NCBI GenBank assembly: GCA_002413665.1
Contig: DHXK01000190.1
Span: 1 to 6,122, forward strand
Direction of reading: 5' to 3'
Origin: Legionellales bacterium UBA5158
GTDB taxonomy: Bacteria > Pseudomonadota > Gammaproteobacteria > DSM-16500
DNA: 6,122 nucleotides
Shown: positions 1-6,122 of the stretch, one piece after another
Layout: each line of letters opens with the position of its first letter
Numbering within the stretch: the stretch's first letter is position 1
Position numbers and translations under genes: made by a program
Notes under the pieces: generated by a model
What the model saw: the letters and a program-made list of their open reading frames with translations, nothing else
Database searches by the model: none
Told to the model about the DNA's origin: nothing

Positions 1-56
1 AGACCATCTTGATGCATGACCCAGGCTAGGCCGAATTTATCCCGCAAATCCTCTTG
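1..56 (-). pseudogene. Possible remnant of a PhnB/glyoxalase-like (VOC) protein, C-terminal motif only
   Basis: The minus strand reads QEDLRDKFGLAWVMHQDG and runs off the left edge of the window. The DKFGxxW pattern resembles the motif near the C-terminus of PhnB-type VOC proteins (E. coli YjdN has a similar DKFG..W segment). An in-frame TAG at 57-59 lies directly upstream, and the preceding sequence shows no trace of the rest of a VOC domain. GC is 25 of 50 in positions 1-50 but only 13 of 60 in positions 61-120, so the boundary is also visible in composition. The remnant reading is an inference from 18 residues. A chance match is possible, and the sequence left of the window is not available. 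Confidence 0.3.
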
Positions 57-70
57 CTAAATTATTTTCA

Positions 71-99
71 TTGATTATAGTAGATTCAGATTTTATAAA
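71..99 (+). promoter_or_regulatory. Candidate sigma70-type promoter for the CaaX-protein gene
   Basis: TTGATT at 71-76 and TATAAA at 94-99 are separated by 17 bases. They match the -35 consensus at 4 of 6 positions and the -10 consensus at 5 of 6. Transcription would begin near 105-107 and give a leader of about 150 bases. The region is very AT-rich, so matches of this quality can arise by chance, but the optimal spacing favours a real promoter. Confidence 0.45.
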
Positions 100-245
100 T
101 TCAATCACAAAGAACCGTATCATAATATGACAAAAATGGAAAGATTCGGCGATAATAATCGCTATAAAAAAAGAAATAATCGTAATTTTATGCATCACAT
201 TTCCTGGCAGCTACGCTAACAAGCAAGAACGACACATTCACATCT

Positions 246-250
246 AAGGA
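246..250 (+). promoter_or_regulatory. Shine-Dalgarno site
   Basis: AAGGA lies 7 bases upstream of the ATG at 258. It is the only clear ribosome binding site in the window and fixes the start of the first plus-strand gene. Confidence 0.75.
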
Positions 251-257
251 AAACAAA

Positions 258-923
258 ATGCGACATAGAACTAGCCGAGATGATTTTTATATAGAAGAAA
301 TGCGCAGTCAATTTGATGACAACTACGATAGAGTTAGTATAGAAGACGCTCCAGAAGTAGCTACCAGCTTTCATGAAGCTTATGCTCGTCATGATGACAT
401 ACGTCATGAAAATCATCCTGCTGGCTTAATCACTGGCGTTAGAAGTTATAGATTATCTTTGGCTAATCCATATCAAGAGATAGTGAAAATTTTTAATCGA
501 AAGGAAGAAAATATACTTTCATTCCCAATTAAAAATAATGGCAACGGCCGTATAGCAAGTATGAAGTTTTTGGATCCTAAAACATTAATCCTTTTAATTG
601 CACATCAATCCACCGCATCTAGCTTGCTAAACTTTTTTTCACCACAATATTTTTTTAAATTAGAAGTTTGGAAAATTAGTAGAGATGCTGCTAATAAATA
701 TATACATACTTTCCTAACTCAATCTAATCCTATATACAACTACAATGATACCTTTCCCTCTTTCTATCCTGACCCTAACTTACTACAAATTGAAAATAGC
801 AAAATCACAGTCACCCAAAATAATGCTTCTCACACCTGGGAATACGACAACAAATATAAAGCTTTAAAAGAAGTGAACCATGAGCCAGAACCTAAACCTT
901 TTTTACCGTGTACTATTTTATAA
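258..923 (+). CDS. Hypothetical effector-like protein with WD40-like segment and C-terminal CaaX box (CTIL)
   Basis: The protein has 221 residues. The ATG at 258 is well supported by AAGGA 7 bases upstream and by a promoter-like sequence at 71-99. I do not recognise the family. Residues 1-50 are polar and acidic and probably flexible. Residues 97-141 (from GRIASMKFLDP to LEVWKI) follow the spacing of one WD40 beta-propeller blade, and residues 165-196 may be part of a second, ending in TWEY. That is too few blades for a full propeller, so the fold is uncertain. There is no signal peptide and no convincing membrane segment. The last residues are PFLPCTIL. Cys218-Thr-Ile-Leu fits a CaaX box, and a final Leu favours geranylgeranylation in eukaryotes. 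Bacteria lack protein prenyltransferases, so such a box points to action inside a host cell, as known for several Legionella Dot/Icm effectors. Glutamates in the last 20 residues would fit a Dot/Icm-type C-terminal signal. Gene reality is well supported; the effector role is an inference. Confidence 0.8.
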   Translation: MRHRTSRDDFYIEEMRSQFDDNYDRVSIEDAPEVATSFHEAYARHDDIRHENHPAGLITGVRSYRLSLANPYQEIVKIFNRKEENILSFPIKNNGNGRIASMKFLDPKTLILLIAHQSTASSLLNFFSPQYFFKLEVWKISRDAANKYIHTFLTQSNPIYNYNDTFPSFYPDPNLLQIENSKITVTQNNASHTWEYDNKYKALKEVNHEPEPKPFLPCTIL

Positions 924-1028
924 GACTAACCTGTGAGATTAGTGGCTATAACTTTTCAAAAAAGAATCCTCTTTGTTTTGATAAATAACAAGCATATCTC
1001 AGACCAATAATTGCATTACTTATTCCGA

Positions 1029-1472
1029 ATGTGTCAAGGCATGTCCTCAACTAATGAAATATTTGCTATAGCCGCTCAAAGCCAAACTATGCTGCCCTTG
1101 ATTCAAGGGATCCTGATTTCGATCAACAAACAATTAGAAGCCTGGCAAAGTGATGGCTATGCCCTTCCAATCATAAATCTAAATATGCCTATTGAAAAAA
1201 TCCATGTTAATGCAATTGATTTTAGTCAACATCCTTATGATTTGTTATTTAAATGGCGTGATAATTTATATTTTCAAACAACTGAAAAAATTATCATGAA
1301 TGAGACCAAAGAAACTAATATTATTTTAAATTCATTATTAGATAAAAATATTAAAGATAAAAAACAAATTGAAATTTTAAAAGGGATAAACTGCTGCGAA
1401 GCACAGGGGGATTATCTTTATCCTTTAATGCCTGCAGTAGAAATTATTAAATTGTATGTAAATAATTCCTAG
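1029..1472 (+). CDS. Hypothetical protein, orphan, start uncertain
   Basis: This small protein of about 147 residues belongs to no family I recognise. The frame opens right after a TAA at 1008-1010. Possible starts are TTG 1011, ATG 1029 and ATG 1041. None has a properly spaced Shine-Dalgarno: the AAGG at 1036-1039 is only one base from ATG 1041. ATG 1029 is chosen as the longest ATG form. The first 40 residues look like an amphipathic helix (IAAQSQTMLPLIQGILISIN). A lysine-rich stretch (LLDKNIKDKKQIEILKG) and a Cys-Cys pair follow. There is no signal peptide and no known catalytic motif. It lies about 105 bases downstream of the CaaX-protein gene on the same strand, with no clear promoter of its own, so co-transcription is possible. 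It could also be the 3' remnant of a longer gene. Its second half is especially AT-rich. Confidence 0.6.
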   Translation: MCQGMSSTNEIFAIAAQSQTMLPLIQGILISINKQLEAWQSDGYALPIINLNMPIEKIHVNAIDFSQHPYDLLFKWRDNLYFQTTEKIIMNETKETNIILNSLLDKNIKDKKQIEILKGINCCEAQGDYLYPLMPAVEIIKLYVNNS

Positions 1473-1505
1473 GTGTCCTAATGAGTCGATGAGACCTTTA
1501 TTTTA
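1471..1505 (+). terminator. Weak hairpin in the convergent gap, possible bidirectional terminator
   Basis: AGGTGTC (1471-1477) can pair with GAGACCT (1491-1497) with one G-G mismatch around a 13-base loop, followed by a T-rich stretch (TTATTTTA). It sits between the ends of two convergent genes that are only 35 bases apart, where a shared terminator is expected. The stem is short and not GC-rich, and the T-run is interrupted. A competing inner hairpin GTC-GATGA-GAC is also possible. Position is the main support. Confidence 0.3.
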
Positions 1506-1507
1506 CT

Positions 1508-4500
1508 CTATCCCACCATGTGCAATCCAATAGAGACATCCTTACGTGTTTCAGGATTGTTAGCGGAGGCATTATGTTGAATAGCAAACAATGAAAGATT
1601 GGCAGCATATGCAATTCTCGGTCTATTATCATCGAAGCCACTGTGATGAGCTACAGCTACAGCGGCTGCAGCAGCAGGAGATACACATCTAGCTTTCTTT
1701 GATGAAGATTGCTCATCACTTTTTTCGAGTTGGCGTCCAGGCTTCTTTTCAACAGCTACATTTTGTTTTATTTTCATTTTAGCAGTTTGATAGAAATTAA
1801 TAATGTCTCTCGCTGAAGGCATGGGTGAGCAACCATGTATTTCTGCATACGCTTTCGTCGCCAAATATAGCTGAGCATTTTCCTTAACAAATTCCGGAGG
1901 CAAGCCCATAGCAGCGCCTATGAGTATTAAATCATTAAGTTGATAATTTTTTAAATTAACTACAAGAAAGCGATTATCTAACGCAGATGATAATGCGTAA
2001 CGTCCACCAAATGAAATTGGATTACCTGTACCTATTACTAAAAATCCTTTTTTCTGTGGTGGCTTACCTTCAAGATCTACACCCATTGTAAATGCATTTA
2101 AAGAATATTCTAAAAATTGCATAGTATTCATTTCATCAATAATGACGACTAAACCTTTATGGAACGCATCATGCAAAATCTTTTCTGCTTCATCCTGATT
2201 CGTTGCACGCATGATAATAAATTGAATCTTCAGGTGTGTTAAGTAATGTTCTACCATACTACTTTTACCAACTCCCGGCATCCCCATAAAGAAAAGCTCA
2301 CTCATGCTAAATTTTTCGGTAGGTAAATTCTTAATTAAATATTCACGCAAATCTAAATGTTGTTGCAACAACCGACGTGCATTTAAATGAGTAGATGCAT
2401 AATGAGACAATATAACTCTGTCACTTTCAAATTTAGATAATGCAGCTTTTAACGTTTTATAGTCAGGTAAATTTGTATTTTTCAACATGACATCCTTAAA
2501 GCATTTCTTACTTTCTTTCGATAACAAATAACGTATCTCATCATAGCAACTTATCCAGATGGCTTGTAAAATAGTCAGTTGCTCGCGTGTAAAATTAGTT
2601 AATAAAAGATTTAAACGATAACTCATATTTTTCAAATTTCTGGGAGTTAATACTGACTGCGTTGTATCTTCATTTACTAATTTATAAGCGCTTAAAAAAA
2701 CCTCAGAAGCTTTGGTAGCTACTTCACTATCTCTTAAGTAGGGTCTAATATATAACTCGGTTAGCAATGGCGTAGGCAATGTTGGTACTTCATAAAAACA
2801 TCCGTGTCGAACATTTAATAAATGAACAATACGACCAACGTAATTGCTATTATTTCCGGCAAAAATCACTACATGATTTTTTGTTAGTGGTACAAATTTT
2901 CCTTTGATAATAATGCCACGCTTTTCATTATAAATATCTTCAAAAATTTCAATACTACCTTTTGGCAATAGATTAGCCTCATCTACAAATAAAATATACT
3001 TAGCATTTGCATCATCGTTTTCTGCTTGAGTCCATTCAAGTACTTTTTCTAAGCCTACAAATAATTTCACAGATAGTCCTAACAATGCGAAGTGATTTGG
3101 CAAAGTCTCTAGTATAATAGTACTTTTACCACTACCTGTAGCACCAATCAAAAATATGCATTGGTTTTTATGTGCCATAGCAGCAATTCCTGCCGCACGT
3201 TGTTGATATTCTTCTGCAGCACTTTGCGCAACAACAACAGAATTAGGTAGCAATTCGGGCTCTAACGCACTTAAACGCTTAACTAAATCATCATAATTAT
3301 TTTCACATAAAATAAAAGGCCTAATACTTTCTAGCGTAATAGTTTCATCTCGCATGAGTATGGTTTTTAGTTGTATGTAACTAAGAGGGTTATCTAAAAC
3401 ATTATTATATTGGAGCAATTTTACGATGTTGTCTTTATTAAATTTTTTCTCCAATAACGTACTAGTAGCTTCTGAAGTATACGTATGTTTGATTTTCTTT
3501 TGGTAAAAAGAAAAATAATTATCATTATTGCTAATGAGAATTAATTTACCAGAAAAATGAACTTTCAATCCATTCATTATCAAATAAGGGTTGGGCAAGA
3601 AAACACTTTCTAACCCTAGCGCTAAGCCATCAGAAAGTGCGTCGTCATATACTTTTAAAACAATCGTTTTACCAGCACATAAATATTCTGCTAGGGAGCC
3701 TATAGAGTATTTTAACTTTAATGCAGATGCACTGCTTTTATCTTTCTCAAGTGTTTCAACAATTTCATATCCCATGTCCTGATTTGCTGTAATGATAAGA
3801 TCAAATGATTTTTCTTCTAATTCATCAATGATAACTTGGGGATCTTTAGAAACAATGAAAGATACTTTTTCTAAAGACTGAATATTCAGTTTGCTAGCAG
3901 AAGCTGGGGGTAGGATTTCTTCAGCATCCATATTTACTGGAGCTGCAAGATCAAGTACACGTTCATTTAATGCTTCTTCTACTAAAGGAGATGACGCATG
4001 GTCATCAATTTCAATAGAGACAGCTTCATCTACTTGCAATAGAACACCAGGCATAGCAGCATCCAGATTAGCCTCGCCTACTTCACTTTGTTGAGTCTTT
4101 TCTTCAGCAGCATTACCTGCAGATATAGAAGGTAAAGCAGCAATTACTACATCACTTTTCTTCGTTGCCATCATAGCTGGAATAATAAGATGTGGTTCAA
4201 AAATAAAATGTATTTTTAATTGTTTTTCTCTCACTAGATGCAGCAGCTTAGCCCATTGACCTTCTGTTAGAACTCCCGTTACTAAAACATTAATAACGTC
4301 CTCTGAATAAGTTAGCCAGCCTGGTTTTTTAACTAAACCATCTTCTTCAAAATGATAGGTATTAAAATAGTTGTTGTAACTATCTGCAGTCAAAATATCA
4401 GTACATAATAGATAATTAGCATCATTTTGTTTGTCAACGGTGTAGCTTCCTGTCCAATCATATTCATTACGTTTTAATTTTATCGTAAAATCTTCAGGTA

Positions 4501-5311
4501 AAGATATTTCTTTGCCGTTAAGATAAAATGATCGCTTAATCATAGCTGCAGCAATAAATAATTTTAACCCTTCACAATCGCAGGGAGGATTGATAATTAC
4601 CAATCCTTTTTTGTTAAACTCTAACGCTAAGATTAAATGACCTTTACCCATTGCCACTTTATTATTTTCAATAGGAATAACTTCCATTAACAAATCACTT
4701 TCCCAATTGTCATTTTCCCAAGACATATAACTATAATCATCAATATCTTCAGGAAGATCTATATTATAACGTGGATTTGGAAATTCCATTTCTACAGGGA
4801 TGTGCATTTTGACTCGAAAACGGGAATAAAAGTCTTCACGTAATCCGGATATTTTACTTTTTTCCATGATGACAATGACAACAACACCCGATGGAATCAG
4901 AATATCTCCCAACTGTCTTTCTTGTGTATTGACTACTGTGTTATAACCAATATGCTTAGGTTTGTATTGCGACCAATTGATGATGAAAACATCTCCTGAC
5001 TTTGCCGCTTCTAAAAATAAAGAAAGCTCGCTTTTCACTTCAGAAAAATCACCGTCGTCTGTCACTTGATTTGCATTAAATTTTATATCATTTAATGAAT
5101 GCAAATAATAATGCTTTGAATTTTTGTTTTTTTGATAAGCCATAACTGATTCATTAAAATGATCTAATGTTTTATCTGTATCAAACGTGAGTAAAATATT
5201 TTGTTGTGTAGCAGAAAATCCACTTATATTTTGTAATAACGATTCATAAAAATCTAAAAAAGGTTGATTGGATGTTTGATTTTTCCATGTCACAAATGGG
5301 TTATTTACCAA
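1508..5311 (-). CDS. Giant multi-AAA+ ATPase (AAA_5/MoxR/dynein-like), two active modules plus degenerate modules
   Basis: The protein has 1267 residues if it starts at TTG 5311. AAA module D (about 685-910) has Walker A GATGSGKS (723-730), Walker B ILFVDEAN (773-780), sensor-1 Asn820/821, candidate arginine finger Arg835 and sensor-2-like Arg891. Module E (about 975-1175) has Walker A GMPGVGKS (1010-1017), Walker B VVIIDEMN, sensor-1 Asn1097, arginine finger Arg1114 and sensor-2-like Arg1168. The DEAN/DEMN Walker B and the GxGNP sensor-1 fit the AAA_5/MoxR/dynein-related group, which drives remodelling of protein complexes. The first 640 residues contain at least two AAA-like beta/alpha segments without a P-loop (about 36-173 and 500-605) and perhaps a third (about 222-285). 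Residues 396-470 are an acidic, probably disordered linker. The C-terminal region holds KKAR and a poly-Ala run (about 1205-1221). No signal peptide or membrane segment is seen. The frame is open back to a TAA at 5345-5347, with no ATG and no clear Shine-Dalgarno near 5311. The start is therefore doubtful, and this may be the C-terminal part of a longer protein with the upstream frame. ATPase identity is firm; substrate and role are unknown. Confidence 0.9.
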   Translation of the reverse strand: MVNNPFVTWKNQTSNQPFLDFYESLLQNISGFSATQQNILLTFDTDKTLDHFNESVMAYQKNKNSKHYYLHSLNDIKFNANQVTDDGDFSEVKSELSLFLEAAKSGDVFIINWSQYKPKHIGYNTVVNTQERQLGDILIPSGVVVIVIMEKSKISGLREDFYSRFRVKMHIPVEMEFPNPRYNIDLPEDIDDYSYMSWENDNWESDLLMEVIPIENNKVAMGKGHLILALEFNKKGLVIINPPCDCEGLKLFIAAAMIKRSFYLNGKEISLPEDFTIKLKRNEYDWTGSYTVDKQNDANYLLCTDILTADSYNNYFNTYHFEEDGLVKKPGWLTYSEDVINVLVTGVLTEGQWAKLLHLVREKQLKIHFIFEPHLIIPAMMATKKSDVVIAALPSISAGNAAEEKTQQSEVGEANLDAAMPGVLLQVDEAVSIEIDDHASSPLVEEALNERVLDLAAPVNMDAEEILPPASASKLNIQSLEKVSFIVSKDPQVIIDELEEKSFDLIITANQDMGYEIVETLEKDKSSASALKLKYSIGSLAEYLCAGKTIVLKVYDDALSDGLALGLESVFLPNPYLIMNGLKVHFSGKLILISNNDNYFSFYQKKIKHTYTSEATSTLLEKKFNKDNIVKLLQYNNVLDNPLSYIQLKTILMRDETITLESIRPFILCENNYDDLVKRLSALEPELLPNSVVVAQSAAEEYQQRAAGIAAMAHKNQCIFLIGATGSGKSTIILETLPNHFALLGLSVKLFVGLEKVLEWTQAENDDANAKYILFVDEANLLPKGSIEIFEDIYNEKRGIIIKGKFVPLTKNHVVIFAGNNSNYVGRIVHLLNVRHGCFYEVPTLPTPLLTELYIRPYLRDSEVATKASEVFLSAYKLVNEDTTQSVLTPRNLKNMSYRLNLLLTNFTREQLTILQAIWISCYDEIRYLLSKESKKCFKDVMLKNTNLPDYKTLKAALSKFESDRVILSHYASTHLNARRLLQQHLDLREYLIKNLPTEKFSMSELFFMGMPGVGKSSMVEHYLTHLKIQFIIMRATNQDEAEKILHDAFHKGLVVIIDEMNTMQFLEYSLNAFTMGVDLEGKPPQKKGFLVIGTGNPISFGGRYALSSALDNRFLVVNLKNYQLNDLILIGAAMGLPPEFVKENAQLYLATKAYAEIHGCSPMPSARDIINFYQTAKMKIKQNVAVEKKPGRQLEKSDEQSSSKKARCVSPAAAAAVAVAHHSGFDDNRPRIAYAANLSLFAIQHNASANNPETRKDVSIGLHMVG

Positions 5312-5344
5312 ATCTACAACAGGTATGACTTGTTTTACGATAAG

Positions 5345-6122
5345 TTACGAGACTTTTTCTTCTGCCAAATCATCATCAGAATCAGAGTCTGAATCAAAAA
5401 AGAATTCTTTAGATAAGCCTTTTTCCTTTTTGTCTTCCTCATCACCATTTTGTAAATGTGACATTAATGCGTCTTGATCAGCACCTATATCAGCATTAGC
5501 TTGCATCGCTGGCTCAATATACGTGGTATCACCATCCATGGTTGTTGAAATACGCTTGGAAGACCTAGATTGATTTTGTGGTCCAGAATGTCGTTGCTTA
5601 AATGTAGGCTGATTTTCCACCTTAGCTGGATAGCCTCCTAAATCAATCCTGTACCAAGGTGACATTCCTCCGCGTGTGATTTCTATAAATGCATGGGGTG
5701 TGCTATACGTTAAGCACGTTTTGCTTTCTGCTAATAAGATATCAACTAATATTTTAAATAGGGCTGCACGATGGCGACATGCACCTTTACGCTCTTTAAT
5801 TAATGTGGATAATAGATCCACAGCCTTATCTTTTGGACCTAATAATTCACCTTTGCCAAATTGATTAAATATTTCCGTAAACCCATACACTATAATTTCA
5901 AAGGAATGGTTTGAAATTTCCATGTCATCAGTATTTACGTTTAAGAGAGAATTTTCGGCCATTCTCTTCATGCATCTGAGAAAATGATCATAATCACCAT
6001 AACTGTCATTAAAGGCTTTCTGAACTGAAGCACGATTTATCTCTATTTTTCGATTTTGCGTAAGACTAAATTCAATATGATTTAGTATAGAATTGCCAAT
6101 CTGTGAATAAGTATGCTTTTGC
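5345..6122 (-). CDS. Transglutaminase-fold (EDR1/CTR1 peptidase-like) protein, 5' end outside the window
   Basis: The frame is open from the stop at 5345 to the right edge, giving 258 residues in the window. The ATG at 5971 is probably internal, because 50 coherent codons precede it. Counting from that ATG, residues 41-118 hold a transglutaminase-like core: GACRHRAALFK with Cys65, STPHAFIEI with His93, and WYRIDLGG with Asp110, in the order of a Cys-His-Asp triad. The CRHRAxLFK form resembles the EDR1/CTR1/ARMC3 peptidase-like branch more than classical transglutaminases. Such domains act as cysteine peptidases or acyltransferases, or as inactive binding modules; all three catalytic residues are present here. 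Residues 127-145 are polar and basic. The C-terminus is strongly acidic with a Ser-Asp repeat (SDSDSDDD) and ends AEEKVS, either a disordered tail or a linker. The AAA+ frame follows in the same reading frame after one TAA, so the two are an operon or a broken single gene. Substrate and localisation are unknown. Confidence 0.85.
   Translation of the reverse strand, partial: QKHTYSQIGNSILNHIEFSLTQNRKIEINRASVQKAFNDSYGDYDHFLRCMKRMAENSLLNVNTDDMEISNHSFEIIVYGFTEIFNQFGKGELLGPKDKAVDLLSTLIKERKGACRHRAALFKILVDILLAESKTCLTYSTPHAFIEITRGGMSPWYRIDLGGYPAKVENQPTFKQRHSGPQNQSRSSKRISTTMDGDTTYIEPAMQANADIGADQDALMSHLQNGDEEDKKEKGLSKEFFFDSDSDSDDDLAEEKVS
5369..5396 (-). repeat. Short imperfect repeat encoding the Ser-Asp tail
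   Basis: The plus strand carries imperfect GAATCA/GAGTCT/GAATCA units next to an ATCATC run. On the minus strand they encode alternating Ser and Asp (SDSDSDDD). Low-complexity repeats of this type can slip during replication. This one lies a few codons upstream of the stop that separates the peptidase-like and ATPase frames. Confidence 0.45.

Noticed and set aside
190..219. Leader micro-ORF MHHISWQLR upstream of the first gene
   Set aside because: No ribosome binding site and no attenuator structure; too short to separate from chance.
216..416. Minus-strand open frame of 66 codons
   Set aside because: It lies mostly antisense to the supported gene at 258-923 and has no ribosome binding site or recognisable domain.
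925..943. Hairpin ACTAA...TTAGT after the first plus-strand gene, as a terminator
   Set aside because: Only 5 AT-rich base pairs with a 9-base loop and no T-run after it.
953..990. Possible promoter for the second plus-strand gene (GATAAA near 980)
   Set aside because: No acceptable -35 element at 16-18 bases upstream; the match is expected in AT-rich sequence.
1478..1500. Sequence CTAATGAGTCGATGAGACC resembles a hammerhead ribozyme core with a small stem II
   Set aside because: The essential CUGAUGA is CUAAUGA here, and the GAAA expected after stem II is CTTT. No stems I and III are evident. Treated as coincidence.
3591..4094. Two plus-strand open frames of 63 and 67 codons
   Set aside because: They are antisense to the AAA+ gene, and their low-complexity Ser/Ala composition mirrors its linker.
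1..6122. CRISPR array, tRNA, rRNA, insertion sequence or toxin-antitoxin module
   Set aside because: No regularly spaced repeats, no tRNA-like cloverleaf, no transposase motif and no terminal inverted repeats were seen by reading the window.

Overview
The window looks like accessory sequence from an AT-rich gammaproteobacterium. A member of the Legionellales (Legionella or a relative) is the best guess. This rests on the low GC content, on proteins with eukaryote-style features (a C-terminal CaaX-type box, a WD40-like stretch, a transglutaminase-fold peptidase, acidic and poly-alanine tails), and on a lack of ordinary housekeeping genes. No marker gene proves the assignment, so it is an inference.

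Layout, left to right. (1) Positions 1-56 are about 50% GC. On the minus strand they read as a short piece resembling the C-terminal motif of PhnB/glyoxalase (VOC) proteins, cut off by a stop; next comes a sharply AT-rich stretch. (2) A sigma70-like promoter (71-99) and a good Shine-Dalgarno precede a plus-strand gene (258-923). It encodes a 221-residue protein with a WD40-like segment and the C-terminus CTIL, a candidate prenylation signal. (3) A second plus-strand gene (about 1029-1472) encodes an orphan protein of about 147 residues with a poorly defined start. (4) A weak hairpin lies in the 35-base convergent gap. (5) The rest is minus strand: a 1267-codon frame (5311-1508) for a large AAA+ ATPase, preceded by a frame (6122-5345, 5' end outside the window) with a transglutaminase/EDR1-like Cys-His-Asp core.

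The minus-strand pair is the main interest. The large protein has two intact AAA+ modules (Walker A at residues 723-730 and 1010-1017). N-terminal to them are at least two, possibly three, stretches that follow the AAA beta/alpha order but lack a working P-loop. This suggests a single-chain, multi-AAA architecture comparable in principle to dynein, midasin or RNF213. The peptidase-like frame and the ATPase frame lie in the same reading frame and are separated by one TAA codon. The ATPase frame has no ATG and no clear ribosome binding site near its start. They may therefore be two coupled genes, or one very large peptidase-AAA protein interrupted by a nonsense codon.

A plausible but unproven reading is that the peptidase-like domain acts on a protein substrate handled by the ATP-driven ring, either as a secreted effector or as an intracellular machine. 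The convergent plus-strand genes may be unrelated effector-type cargo of the same accessory region.
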